Assembly (NCBI GenBank): GCA_028351415.1
Contig: JAOMJV010000005.1
Span: forward strand, 1 to 55,471
DNA from: Candidatus Nitrosopumilus sp.
GTDB taxonomy: Archaea; Thermoproteota; Nitrososphaeria; Nitrososphaerales; Nitrosopumilaceae
Reading direction: 5' to 3'
Length of the DNA: 55,471 nt
The notes under the pieces were generated by a model. The model made no database searches. It had not been told where the DNA came from and was given only the letters and a program-made list of their open reading frames with translations. The position numbers and the translations under genes were made by a program. This document shows positions 1-8,627 of the stretch, piece after piece (the stretch's first letter is position 1; each line of letters starts with the position of its first letter).

Positions 1-1
1 T

Positions 2-649
2 CAAATAAGTAATTCCAAATTAATTGACAAAGTAATTATTGCAACTACTAATGAATCTGAGGATGATGTAATTGTTGAATTTGCTAAAAAAAGGAATTTA
101 GATTATTTTCGTGGAAATACCAACGATGTTTTAGACCGATATTATCAGTGTGCAAAAAAATTTAATTTACAAACTATTGTTAGAGTTACATCGGATTGCC
201 CATTAACTGATCCTGTAATAATTGATCATATAATTAAATTATTTTTTTCTAATGAATGTGATTACTCAACAAATAAACTACCTATAAATTCTCCAAAATG
301 TCCTCAAGGAGTTGAAGTTGAAGTATTTTCATATCAAACTTTAGAAAAAATTTGGAATGATGCTCAACTTGCATCTGAAAGAGAACATGTAACCCCACAT
401 ATCTATAATAATCCTAAAAAATTTAGAATTATTTCTAATAGTCATTATGCTGAAATTTGTAATTTACGATATACTATTGATAAAAATAATGATCTAAAAT
501 TAGTAAGAACACTGATCAAAAAAATTCAAAATCGTCCAATTTTAACTTCTGACATTATATTGATTTTTAAAAATGAACCTACTTTATTCAATATTAATGC
601 ACATTACATACGTAATGAAGGATATTTCAAATCTACTTCTAAAAATTAA
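2..649 (+). CDS. Cytidylyltransferase, SpsF-like (5' truncated by window edge)
   Basis: The frame is open from the left edge of the window to TAA at 647-649, about 215 residues, so the N-terminus with the nucleotide-binding signature lies outside. Visible family signs are the stretch around GNTNDVLDRYY, the RVTSDCPLTDP motif and EREHVTPHIY. These match the cytidylyltransferase family that includes SpsF and NeuA/KdsB relatives, which activate a sugar acid or alditol phosphate with CTP. The substrate cannot be told from this fragment. It ends just before a converging KpsC/S-like gene at the start of a glycan gene island, which fits a role in sugar activation. Confidence 0.85.
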   Translation, partial: QISNSKLIDKVIIATTNESEDDVIVEFAKKRNLDYFRGNTNDVLDRYYQCAKKFNLQTIVRVTSDCPLTDPVIIDHIIKLFFSNECDYSTNKLPINSPKCPQGVEVEVFSYQTLEKIWNDAQLASEREHVTPHIYNNPKKFRIISNSHYAEICNLRYTIDKNNDLKLVRTLIKKIQNRPILTSDIILIFKNEPTLFNINAHYIRNEGYFKSTSKN

Positions 650-651
650 TT

Positions 652-2163
652 TTACCCTCTATCCATTTTTTCAATAAATTTTTTTGCTAATTCTTCAAAT
701 TGTAAGTGATTTTCTTCTAAAAATTCATTCATATCTGAATTTAATATTTTAGTATTAAACAAATACCCATCATAAAAGAATTTTTTATACATTAGTAAAT
801 TTAGTCCAGATTGATCGTGTTCAAAAGAATTTGATTCTATTTTAAAAATAAATTTTTTTACATCATCCATTGAAACATCTGTTTTTAGTGCAGTTTGAAT
901 AATTTGTGGTAATTGTTCTATAGTAGTAATTTTAAACACTGAAGGTAATTCTGAATAAATAGTATCTGCAAAAACTATTGATGGTTTTTTATTGATTGCT
1001 GCTTCCAAACCAGAAGTTCCTGTAATTGTTGCCACAATAGAACATTTTTTGATCATTTCTTCATTTTCTATATGTGGATGAACAAATTCTACATTTGGTA
1101 AATTTTTAATTTCTTTGTAAAATGAGATAGGTCTCCACCCTCTAACTCTTTGTAATGGATGTTCTTTTACAATTAATTTATAGTTGACAGGTAATGATTT
1201 TGCAATATTGATAATTACATCTTTTTGAATTGAAAAAAATGGAGCAGGAATAAGAATTGTTCGTTCTGGATCTAATTGAAGAGGAAAATATACAAATTTC
1301 CAATTTTGAGGAATTTTTTTTATTAAATTTTTTTCTATGAATGAAAATCTTTTTTTTGCATTTATGACGAAAGAAATTTCATTAAAAACAGTATTCCATA
1401 TAGAATGTCCATAAAACATATAATATTTTATATGATTTGAATTTAAAGTTAATTTTAAATATTTTAAACCAGCTATAAACCAATTAATTTTTGAATTTTG
1501 AAATTTTTTCTTAAACTCTTTTTGTTTTATAGAATACTGTGAAACATATTTTTTTACATCTTCAAATGACTCAATTTTATTAATTTGTTTTTTAGATAGT
1601 GATTCATTTTTATCAAATTGTTTTTGATTTAAATCTAAAGTATCATATTCTTGAGAAATATTTGCTCTAATTCCAAGTCTTGTAAATCCTAATGTTAGTA
1701 CATTAATTTTTTTTGATTTACATATTTTTTGTAAAATTTGTGTATGGCTTCTATCTGTAAATCTCATAACTAAATATTCTGGATTAATCTCATCAATAAT
1801 TTTTTCAAAATACTTACATTCTAATTCTAGAATTTTTAAAATTTCTAATTTTGAAAATTTATAATATTTGTTATATTGATTAAATGTAATATCGCTAAAA
1901 ATTATTTGCCATAAATTAATGTCATATTTTTTTTCAAAATTTTTAAGATATTCTAAATTTGGTTTAAAATTTAAATTAGTAAAACAATCTCTAAAATACC
2001 ACGTTTTTTTAAATGATACAAATTCTTGATTCTCAAAAAATTCTCTTCCATTCCCAATTTCAATAATTGCAAATTTTTCATAGTCCTTTTGCGTTTCAAT
2101 ACTTTTTGCTACACAAAAATCAATTAAACCTTCATCAATCCAAAAAAGAATCTTCTCTTCCAT
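652..2163 (-). CDS. Capsule polysaccharide biosynthesis (KpsC/KpsS-like) protein
   Basis: 503 residues from an ATG, soluble, rich in Lys, Asn and Phe. The C-terminal half carries the pattern of the Capsule_synth/surface-carbohydrate family: IPAPFFSIQKD, KEHPLQRVRGW, then a TGTSGLEAAINKKPSIVF block that resembles the nucleotide-sugar site of GT-B glycosyltransferases. Bacterial KpsC/KpsS members are Kdo transferases; here the sugar is unknown. The gene converges on the truncated cytidylyltransferase with two bases between stops, and a CMP-sugar made by that enzyme is a reasonable donor, but that link is inference. Confidence 0.7.
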   Translation of the reverse strand: MEEKILFWIDEGLIDFCVAKSIETQKDYEKFAIIEIGNGREFFENQEFVSFKKTWYFRDCFTNLNFKPNLEYLKNFEKKYDINLWQIIFSDITFNQYNKYYKFSKLEILKILELECKYFEKIIDEINPEYLVMRFTDRSHTQILQKICKSKKINVLTLGFTRLGIRANISQEYDTLDLNQKQFDKNESLSKKQINKIESFEDVKKYVSQYSIKQKEFKKKFQNSKINWFIAGLKYLKLTLNSNHIKYYMFYGHSIWNTVFNEISFVINAKKRFSFIEKNLIKKIPQNWKFVYFPLQLDPERTILIPAPFFSIQKDVIINIAKSLPVNYKLIVKEHPLQRVRGWRPISFYKEIKNLPNVEFVHPHIENEEMIKKCSIVATITGTSGLEAAINKKPSIVFADTIYSELPSVFKITTIEQLPQIIQTALKTDVSMDDVKKFIFKIESNSFEHDQSGLNLLMYKKFFYDGYLFNTKILNSDMNEFLEENHLQFEELAKKFIEKMDRG

Positions 2164-2237
2164 TTTCTAGTTTTTAATCAATTTGTTGTTATGAGTGTTT
2201 TAGATTTATTTTAATAGCATTTTAATTTTTTACAATA

Positions 2238-2246
2238 ATATATAAG
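2238..2246 (+). promoter_or_regulatory. TATA-like box of the 2268 epimerase operon
   Basis: The sequence atatataag is centred 26 bases before the ATG at 2268. That is the usual distance from an archaeal TATA box to the transcription start, so the mRNA would be leaderless. It probably drives the five-gene rightward run 2268-6439, at least as far as 5035. Confidence 0.5.
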
Positions 2247-2267
2247 TAAAATCATTTTTTTTTCAAT

Positions 2268-3287
2268 ATGAATACAATTTTAGTTACAGGCGGTGCTGGA
2301 TATGTTGGTTCAGTATTAATTCCAAGTTTGATTGATAAAGATTATAACGTAAAATGTTTAGACCGATTTTTTTTTGGTAAAGACTTTTTCTCAAAAAATA
2401 ACTTCCCAAACAATTTAGAATTAATTCAAGATGATATTCGCTGGTTTGATCCAAAAATTCTTGATGATGTAGATGTTGTTTTAGATTTAGCTGCATTATC
2501 AAATGATCCTGTAGGTGATTTAGCACCTGAAAAAACTTTTGAAATTAATCATAAAGGAAGAACAAGAGTGGCAAAATTGAGTAAAGAACATGGAGTAAAG
2601 CAATATGTTTTAGCTTCAAGTGCTAGTATTTATGGTCAACAAAAAGATATTGCAACTGAAAATTCTACTGTACATCCTTTAACCTCTTATTCAAAAGCTA
2701 ACAATAAAGCTGAAATAGATAATTTACCATTAAATGATGATAGTTTTACAGTTACTGCATTAAGATTTTCTAGTATTTATGGTATATCTCCTAGAATGAG
2801 ATTTGATACTGCAGTAAATTGTATGGTTTTAGATTTATTTAAAAATAAAAAAATTAATGTAAATGGAAAAGAAAATAGACGACCATTTATTTTTACCAAG
2901 GATGTTGTAAAAGCATACATTACAATCATCAATGCATCCAAAGAAAAAATTGGAGGTCAAATTTTTAATGTTGGATCCAATGAACAAAATGTAACAATGG
3001 ACGAATTAGCAAATAAAATAGTTGATTCAATAAATGAACCATGTGAAATTTCCATAAATGATACAAATGATCATAGATCTTATTTTGCTTCTTTTAAAAA
3101 AATTGAAGATATACTTGGATTTACTACTGATTATAGTATAAAAGATGGAGCAGTAGAAATTTACAATGCATTAAAAACTAATCAAGTTTCTGATGATATT
3201 AAAACTAAAACTGTTGAATGGTATAAGTATCTATTAAAAAATCCTGAATCTGCAAAAGATTTAATGATAAATAACACATTACTGTAA
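2268..3287 (+). CDS. NAD-dependent epimerase/dehydratase (extended SDR)
   Basis: 339 residues. The Rossmann motif TGGAGYVG is at residues 7-14, LAALSNDP follows strand 4, and the active-site strand reads ASSASIYG. Tyr141 lies in SYSKANNKAE; the position four residues on, normally the catalytic Lys, is Asn145. I recall an SDR subfamily in glycan loci with the same Y-x-K-A-N pattern, so this may be natural for the group. The later RFSSIYGISPRMRFD is also typical of it. It probably acts on an NDP-sugar as 2- or 4-epimerase or reductase. The next gene starts one base after its stop, so the two are co-transcribed. Confidence 0.85.
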   Translation: MNTILVTGGAGYVGSVLIPSLIDKDYNVKCLDRFFFGKDFFSKNNFPNNLELIQDDIRWFDPKILDDVDVVLDLAALSNDPVGDLAPEKTFEINHKGRTRVAKLSKEHGVKQYVLASSASIYGQQKDIATENSTVHPLTSYSKANNKAEIDNLPLNDDSFTVTALRFSSIYGISPRMRFDTAVNCMVLDLFKNKKINVNGKENRRPFIFTKDVVKAYITIINASKEKIGGQIFNVGSNEQNVTMDELANKIVDSINEPCEISINDTNDHRSYFASFKKIEDILGFTTDYSIKDGAVEIYNALKTNQVSDDIKTKTVEWYKYLLKNPESAKDLMINNTLL

Positions 3288-3288
3288 A

Positions 3289-4227
3289 ATGAAAGTAATT
3301 CTTTTAGCTGCAGGAATTGGAACTCGATTACTTCCAATTACTGAATCATTACCAAAATCTATGATAGAGATTGCAGGAAAACCTATTTTGGAATATATTT
3401 TAGATGATCTAATTATTTCTGGATTTGATGATTTTTGTATTGTTGTAGGACATCATGCCAATCAAATTAAAAATTATTTTAAAAATTGGAATAAATCTGG
3501 AATTAAAATTACTTTTGTTACACAAAATAGTCTATCTGGTACTGCTGATGCAGTTAATTGTGCTAAAAATTTTGTTCATAATGAAAAATTTTTAGTGTAT
3601 CTTTCAGATACATTAATTCCTAATTTACCAAATATTTTGAAAATGATAAAAAATAATGATGGTGATGTTTCATTAATCTCTTCTCAAAATTATAGTAATC
3701 CTAGTAACAGTATAGGTAATATTGTAACTAGTGATAATATTGTTACACATATTTCAGAAAAATCTAATATTTCTAATTCTGTTTTAGCATGGGCTGGAAT
3801 TGCATCCTTCAATGATAATTCTATATTTAAAATAATTAAAAAATTGAATTTATCTAAAACTGGTGAATATGATATTACTGAAGCATTGAATTTGATGTTA
3901 AAAAATGAAAAAACAATTCAGAATTTTACATGTGATAAATTCATAGATTGTGGAACTTTAGATGGACTTTTGAATGGGTTGTCTTTTATTATTTCAAAAA
4001 TTTCAAATGATTCAAAAATCCAAAATTTATCCTATGTTTCTAATGATTGTATTTTAGGAACAAATGTTACTATTGAACAAAATGTTTCAATTGGTAAAAA
4101 TTGTAGTATTGGAAATAACGTAAGTTTATCTGATTGCATAATTTTGAGTAATACTTCTATTGGTAATGACAAAAAAATAAAACATAAAGTAATTGGAGGT
4201 GCTAAAATTCTAAATGACTGCTCCTGA
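3289..4227 (+). CDS. Sugar-phosphate nucleotidyltransferase with left-handed beta-helix tail
   Basis: 312 residues. The N-terminal NTP-transferase domain starts with LLAAGIGTRLLP and the catalytic-loop Lys23 in LPKSM; Asp pairs for metal are seen at YLSDT and in IDCGT. The last 70 residues are hexapeptide repeats (NVTIEQNVSIGKNCSIGNNV) of a left-handed beta-helix. This resembles archaeal GlmU/RmlA-type enzymes that join a sugar-1-phosphate to an NTP. With gmhB, gmhA and hddA nearby but no separate hddC, it is a candidate guanylyltransferase for heptose-1-phosphate; this is inference. Its 3' end overlaps the next gene by 14 bases. Confidence 0.82.
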   Translation: MKVILLAAGIGTRLLPITESLPKSMIEIAGKPILEYILDDLIISGFDDFCIVVGHHANQIKNYFKNWNKSGIKITFVTQNSLSGTADAVNCAKNFVHNEKFLVYLSDTLIPNLPNILKMIKNNDGDVSLISSQNYSNPSNSIGNIVTSDNIVTHISEKSNISNSVLAWAGIASFNDNSIFKIIKKLNLSKTGEYDITEALNLMLKNEKTIQNFTCDKFIDCGTLDGLLNGLSFIISKISNDSKIQNLSYVSNDCILGTNVTIEQNVSIGKNCSIGNNVSLSDCIILSNTSIGNDKKIKHKVIGGAKILNDCS

Positions 4228-5035
4228 TAGACAAAATCTACTTCGTTTTGAACTATATCTAATTAAAAAAACATACCAATTATTTGGATTTAAAAAAATG
4301 TTAATGTTCATTATTGGTTTACCAACTGTATTATTTACAAAAAGAAATAGATCCGCATATAATTTTCTTGGAAAATGTATAATGACAATTAATAATAGAA
4401 AAATTACATGGAAACATACTGATATTGGATTTATTGATGAATTAATTCTAGATAAAATTTACATGCCTAATGATTCATTCCAAATAAAAGATGATTATGT
4501 TGTAGTTGATGCGGGTGCAAATGTTGGTGTATTTTCTCTTTTTGCGGCTTCATATGCAACTAATGGTAAAATAATTTCTATTGAAGCTGACAAGTATGAT
4601 TATAAAAGATTACAAGAGAATATTTCTGAAAATAATTTTAAAAATATTTTTTCAATTAATAAAGCATTAACTGATGAATCTGGTTATGTTTATCTTTCTG
4701 ATTCGGTTGTTCGAGAACCTTCAAATAAAAATTTTCATAAGGATAACTATATTTTTGAGGGTAAAGTTGAATCCATTTCTCCCGATGATTTAATAAAACA
4801 ATTTAAATTGAATCGAATTGATTTCTTAAAGTTAGATATTGAAGGGTCTGAATTCAAAATTTTTTCTAATCCGAATTGGCTAAAAATTGTTAGAATTATT
4901 TCTATGGAATTACATGCTGAATCAAATGATCCAAAAACATTAGAAATAAAAAAAACATTAGAAATTTTTAATTTTTCTGTGAATTTAATTAAAGATGGAA
5001 AAATCACTTATTGTTTTGCAATAAAACATGAATAA
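4214..5035 (+). CDS. FkbM family methyltransferase
   Basis: 273 residues, ATG start inside the previous gene (14-base overlap, likely translational coupling). The SAM-binding motif is VVDAGANVGVFSLFAA followed by ISIEAD, and the FkbM signature FLKLDIEGSEFKIF lies near residue 208. FkbM enzymes O-methylate small molecules and sugars; in glycan loci they usually methylate sugar hydroxyls. A short hydrophobic stretch near residues 28-42 (MLMFIIGLPTVLF) could bring it to the membrane. A second FkbM gene sits at 9686-10474. Confidence 0.85.
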   Translation: MTAPDRQNLLRFELYLIKKTYQLFGFKKMLMFIIGLPTVLFTKRNRSAYNFLGKCIMTINNRKITWKHTDIGFIDELILDKIYMPNDSFQIKDDYVVVDAGANVGVFSLFAASYATNGKIISIEADKYDYKRLQENISENNFKNIFSINKALTDESGYVYLSDSVVREPSNKNFHKDNYIFEGKVESISPDDLIKQFKLNRIDFLKLDIEGSEFKIFSNPNWLKIVRIISMELHAESNDPKTLEIKKTLEIFNFSVNLIKDGKITYCFAIKHE

Positions 5036-5052
5036 TTATGAAAAATAAAATA

Positions 5053-5061
5053 ACTAAATAC
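5053..5061 (+). promoter_or_regulatory. TATA-like box before the cupin gene
   Basis: The sequence actaaatac is centred 25 bases before ATG 5082, giving a leaderless start for the cupin and the reductase behind it. Confidence 0.4.
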
Positions 5062-5081
5062 ACCTAAACATTAGTTTTTTT

Positions 5082-5534
5082 ATGGTTGATTCAGAAATAA
5101 GATCTCACAAGCTAGAAGTACATCAAACTAAAGATATTTTGGATAAACATGTTAATGGATTCATGATTCCTGTTTGGAGAGATTGGGACAAAACAATTTC
5201 AGTCAAGCCTGAAATGGTGTATATGACAAGTGTTAATCCTGGAGAACGTAAAGGTCCTCACCTTCACAAAATCCGACACAGCTATTATGTTTGTATTAAA
5301 GGTAAAGTTGTATTTATTGCTAAAGATAATTCTGGTAATTATTTAGAAATTGAATCAAGTGAAAATAATCCTATACTAGTTGAAATTCCTAAAAATTATT
5401 CATCTGCACACATTAACCTATCAAAAGAACCAAGTATTATTATGGCATTAGTAAACCCATCATGGAAACCTGATAATCGTGATGAACATAATGTAACTTA
5501 TGATGATTATGATTGGACAAAATGGGACAAATAG
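5082..5534 (+). CDS. RmlC-like cupin, sugar epimerase/isomerase (WxcM/FdtA type)
   Basis: 150 residues forming a single cupin. The metal/substrate motif GERKGPHLHKIRHSYY and the second motif HINLSKEP are visible, and the C-terminus NPSWKPDNRDEHNV is typical of dTDP-4-dehydrorhamnose 3,5-epimerase-like cupins. Such proteins epimerise C3/C5 or isomerise a 4-keto sugar nucleotide. It precedes a reductase of the RmlD class by a few bases, so the two probably act in sequence on a 4-keto sugar. A true RmlC is encoded separately at 28876-29436, so this one likely serves another sugar. Confidence 0.75.
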   Translation: MVDSEIRSHKLEVHQTKDILDKHVNGFMIPVWRDWDKTISVKPEMVYMTSVNPGERKGPHLHKIRHSYYVCIKGKVVFIAKDNSGNYLEIESSENNPILVEIPKNYSSAHINLSKEPSIIMALVNPSWKPDNRDEHNVTYDDYDWTKWDK

Positions 5535-5539
5535 ATTTA

Positions 5540-6439
5540 ATGAAAAAAAAACTTTTAATTATTGGCGGTGCAAGCTTAATTGGTTCTACCATAATTAATG
5601 AATTCAAAAATGATTATGATATTCATTTAACTTACAATAAAACTCCAGTGAATTCTAATTTTTCTCAAACTAAATTAAATTTATTAGATGAACGCAATCA
5701 AATTTCTTCAGTAATAAGTAATCTTAATCCTGATGTTGTAGTAAATACTGTAGCTTATCCAAATGTTGATTTTTGTGAAACACATCATGATGAAGCAAAT
5801 TTGTTACATGTTTCAATTACTGATGATCTGGTTTCAGTATGTAGTGATATTTCATCTCCTTTAGTTTATTTTTCTACTGACGCAGTATTTGATGGAACCA
5901 AATCTATAAAATATACTGAAGATGATATTACATCTCCATTAAGCTACTATGGAAAAACTAAACGTGATGCTGAAAAAATAATTTTAAACATAAATGAAAA
6001 TATTGTTTTGAGAACTACTGTTGTTTATGATTGGCATATTAGATCCAGATTTACCAATTGGGTTTTAAAAAATTTAAAACAAGGAAGTAAAATTACTGCT
6101 TTTACTGATCAATCAAACACTGCTACCCTTGCAGGTGATATTTCTCATTCTCTTTTCTGTCTTTTAGACCAACATCATTCTGGTTTATTTCATTGTGCTG
6201 GTAAAACATGCCTTTCTAGGTATGATTTTGCTATAAAATTAGCTGATTATTTTGGATATGATAAAAAATTGATAATTCCTACAATTTCTAAAAATACACA
6301 GTCTGCATCAAGACCAGAAAATGGTTGTCTTGATTCATCAAAACTAGAAGAATTAATTAATTTTAAATTATCTAATATTGATCAAGGAATAACATCCATG
6401 ATAAATTCATCAAAAACTATTCCAGATATTTTTCTATAA
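5540..6439 (+). CDS. RmlD-like 4-keto-sugar nucleotide reductase
   Basis: About 299 residues from ATG 5540; an in-frame ATG at 5513 would add nine residues but overlaps the cupin gene, and the later start puts the Rossmann strand (KKLLIIGGASLIGS) at the N-terminus as expected. The SDR catalytic set is FSTDAVFDG and YYGKTKRDAE (Tyr-x3-Lys). The family reduces 4-keto groups, as RmlD does for dTDP-rhamnose. Its 3' end overlaps the convergent gmhB gene by 23 bases. Together with the cupin it could finish a 6-deoxy sugar or 6-deoxyheptose. A nine-A run directly follows the start codon. Confidence 0.8.
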   Translation: MKKKLLIIGGASLIGSTIINEFKNDYDIHLTYNKTPVNSNFSQTKLNLLDERNQISSVISNLNPDVVVNTVAYPNVDFCETHHDEANLLHVSITDDLVSVCSDISSPLVYFSTDAVFDGTKSIKYTEDDITSPLSYYGKTKRDAEKIILNINENIVLRTTVVYDWHIRSRFTNWVLKNLKQGSKITAFTDQSNTATLAGDISHSLFCLLDQHHSGLFHCAGKTCLSRYDFAIKLADYFGYDKKLIIPTISKNTQSASRPENGCLDSSKLEELINFKLSNIDQGITSMINSSKTIPDIFL

Positions 6440-6899
6440 TTTTTTTAATAGAATCTGATTTCTTAACTAATACTCCCGTACATCCTGCATGATTTGCTGC
6501 TTCGATATCTGTATCTGAATCCCCAAACATAATACTTTTTTTTAAATCAATTTGAAATTCTTTTGCTGCCTTTAATATCATTCCTGCTTTAGGTTTTCTA
6601 CATTCACAATTTTCATCTGGTCTGTGTGGACAAAAATAAATTCTGTCTATTTTTGCATTTTGTTTTTTAGCTTCTTTGATAAGATGATTATGAATTTCAC
6701 TTAATTTATTTTCTGTAATAATTTTTCTATTGATTGCAGATTGATTTGTAATTACTATGACTAGATACCCTTTTGAATTAATAATTTTTATTGTATCAAA
6801 AATTTCATTAATTAAAATAAATTCTTCAATTGTTTTCACATAATCTTTTCTTTCTACATTGATTATTCCATCTCGATCTAAAAAAATAGCTTTATTCAT
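6417..6899 (-). CDS. gmhB: D,D-heptose 1,7-bisphosphate 7-phosphatase (HAD-IIIA)
   Basis: About 160 residues if started at ATG 6899, which puts AIFLDRDG (nucleophile and acid/base Asp) at residues 4-11; an upstream in-frame ATG at 6926 would overlap gmhA. Thr/Ser motif VITNQS, the zinc loop CPHRPDENCECRKPK (Cys-x-His, Cys-x-Cys) and MFGDSDTDIEAA complete the GmhB signature. The enzyme removes the C7 phosphate of heptose-1,7-bisphosphate in the cytoplasm. It follows gmhA with one base between, after hddA, giving three consecutive heptose steps in one leftward operon. Confidence 0.85.
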   Translation of the reverse strand: MNKAIFLDRDGIINVERKDYVKTIEEFILINEIFDTIKIINSKGYLVIVITNQSAINRKIITENKLSEIHNHLIKEAKKQNAKIDRIYFCPHRPDENCECRKPKAGMILKAAKEFQIDLKKSIMFGDSDTDIEAANHAGCTGVLVKKSDSIKKIIEKYLE

Positions 6900-6900
6900 T

Positions 6901-7485
6901 TTAATATTCAAACATTGGTTTGCCATTTGATCTAATCAAAGTAGTTAGTAGATGACAAATTAACAAATGACCTGTTTCGATTGTCAACATATCATTATCA
7001 TCAATATTCAAATTATATTTTGAAATTTTAGCTAATTTACCCCCACTTCCACCAGTAAAGCTAATTGTAGTTGAATCTACTTTATTTGCAAATTCAAATG
7101 CTTTGATCACATTTTTTGAATTACCACTACCGCTGAATCCAATTACGATATCCCCTTTTTTTAGTGAATTTTTTAATTGACCTAAGAAAATATTTTCATA
7201 ACCTTCGTCATTTGCCCATGCTAAAATCACTGGTATATTGTCTGTAAGTGAATAAGCACTAAACCTATTTTCATTTTCTACTATGCTAGTTTTTAACAAA
7301 TCTGCTGTAAAATGGGATGCTGTTGATGCACTCCCACCATTACCCATTAAGAAAATATTCTTTTTTAAATTTCTTGCATTAAGTAAATTATTGTATATTT
7401 GATTTATCTTGTCAGTTGATTCATTCAAAGATTCAATGAAATTTATTTGCTTATCTAAATAATTTTGAATTTTAGATTTATCCAT
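6901..7485 (-). CDS. gmhA: Phosphoheptose isomerase (sedoheptulose-7-phosphate isomerase)
   Basis: 194 residues, single SIS domain, full GmhA length. MGNGGSASTASHF at residues 47-59 and GFSGSGNSKNV are the phosphate-binding loops, and ETGHLLICHLL carries the conserved His residues. The enzyme turns sedoheptulose-7-phosphate into heptose-7-phosphate, the first step of nucleotide-activated heptose synthesis. It lies between hddA and gmhB in the order of the pathway. DnaA-initiator-associating DiaA and other SIS proteins are alternatives, but the operon partners argue strongly for GmhA. Confidence 0.88.
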   Translation of the reverse strand: MDKSKIQNYLDKQINFIESLNESTDKINQIYNNLLNARNLKKNIFLMGNGGSASTASHFTADLLKTSIVENENRFSAYSLTDNIPVILAWANDEGYENIFLGQLKNSLKKGDIVIGFSGSGNSKNVIKAFEFANKVDSTTISFTGGSGGKLAKISKYNLNIDDNDMLTIETGHLLICHLLTTLIRSNGKPMFEY

Positions 7486-7505
7486 AATTTATCAAATTTT
7501 ACTAT

Positions 7506-8516
7506 CTATAAATTACTTACATCAAATGTTTGAGCCCCATGATTAGTATACTCAAATTCTACATTACGTAATCCTAATTTTGATATTTTATCAAGAATTT
7601 TTTTATGTTTATTTTTTGGTGCAAAAACATAGATGTGACCTCCTCCGCCTGCACCTGTAACTTTAAATGATTCAGCACCATAATTTTTTAATTTTTTTGT
7701 GATATTTTCTATTCGATCATTTGTAACTCCTTTAGTAAATTTCTTTTTTGTTTCCCATCCTTCATTTAATATGTCAGAAAAATTTGATAAATCATTTTGG
7801 CGAAGTGCATCATATAACATTAAAGTTAATTCTTTTGCATGATGTAATGCATCAATAGTATTTTTTTTTGATTGATTTATTGCACTAATTTGTCTATTCA
7901 GAATTTTTTCTGAATGTTTTCTATCTCCTAAATATAATAACATTGAATTTTCAAGTAATTCATTATTTGTTGATTTTGTTAATTTAATTTTTTTAACCGT
8001 TACTTTTTCTTTTGTAAATTTATAGAGATTTAATCCTCCATAAACTGATGCAAATTCATCTTGTTTCCCTACACCCCATTTTAAAATATCATGACCTATA
8101 TGGTATGCTTTTTCAGCTATTTCATTTGATGTAAGTTTATTTTTTTGTAATGTTGATACAACTTTTACGATATTACTTGTTAGTGATGATGATGCCCCTA
8201 ATCCTGAATTAGGAGGAACATCGGTACTAAGATAAATATCTACACCTTTTTTAAATTTTAATTCTTTTAAACTTTGAATTACAATTTCATGTCCTTGTAT
8301 TGAATTAGTTTTTCTATATTCCGTTGGTGGTAAATATGATGCAAAATCCGGTGAAAATCCTTGTAATTTTTTATCTTGTCTTAGTTTTGCCATTACATAT
8401 GTAAATTTGTTAATTGTTGATGATATTGAATATCCAGTATATTTTGAATGATATTCTTCTAAATCTGTTCCCCCTCCAGAAAAACTAATTCTTAGTGGTG
8501 CCCTTCCAATAATCAT
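7506..8516 (-). CDS. hddA: D,D-heptose 7-phosphate kinase (GHMP family)
   Basis: 336 residues. The N-terminal APLRISFSGGGTDLEEY is the HddA/FKP-type GHMP opening; the ATP loop is PPNSGLGASSSL near residue 102, and the C-terminal motif is VTGAGGGGHIYVF. HddA-type kinases phosphorylate the anomeric C1 of heptose-7-phosphate for the GDP-heptose branch, unlike HldE of the ADP-heptose branch. Other sugar kinases of this family (fucokinase, mevalonate-like) are possible, but gmhA and gmhB follow directly. It is the first gene of the leftward operon; ttatat-like DNA lies about 24 bases upstream of its ATG. Confidence 0.85.
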   Translation of the reverse strand: MIIGRAPLRISFSGGGTDLEEYHSKYTGYSISSTINKFTYVMAKLRQDKKLQGFSPDFASYLPPTEYRKTNSIQGHEIVIQSLKELKFKKGVDIYLSTDVPPNSGLGASSSLTSNIVKVVSTLQKNKLTSNEIAEKAYHIGHDILKWGVGKQDEFASVYGGLNLYKFTKEKVTVKKIKLTKSTNNELLENSMLLYLGDRKHSEKILNRQISAINQSKKNTIDALHHAKELTLMLYDALRQNDLSNFSDILNEGWETKKKFTKGVTNDRIENITKKLKNYGAESFKVTGAGGGGHIYVFAPKNKHKKILDKISKLGLRNVEFEYTNHGAQTFDVSNL

Positions 8517-8627
8517 AACAATATTGATTTTTTAGAATATAATAATCATTTATTTTAATTATTTTAGAAGTTTTTATCATTATTTTTAATCACATAAGTT
8601 GATATCTTCTAAAATGTAATATTTGAT

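Noticed and set aside
5543-5551. Nine-A run after the start of the 5540 gene as a phase-variation switch
   Set aside because: Homopolymers of this length are frequent in such AT-rich DNA and no sign of variability can be seen in one sequence.
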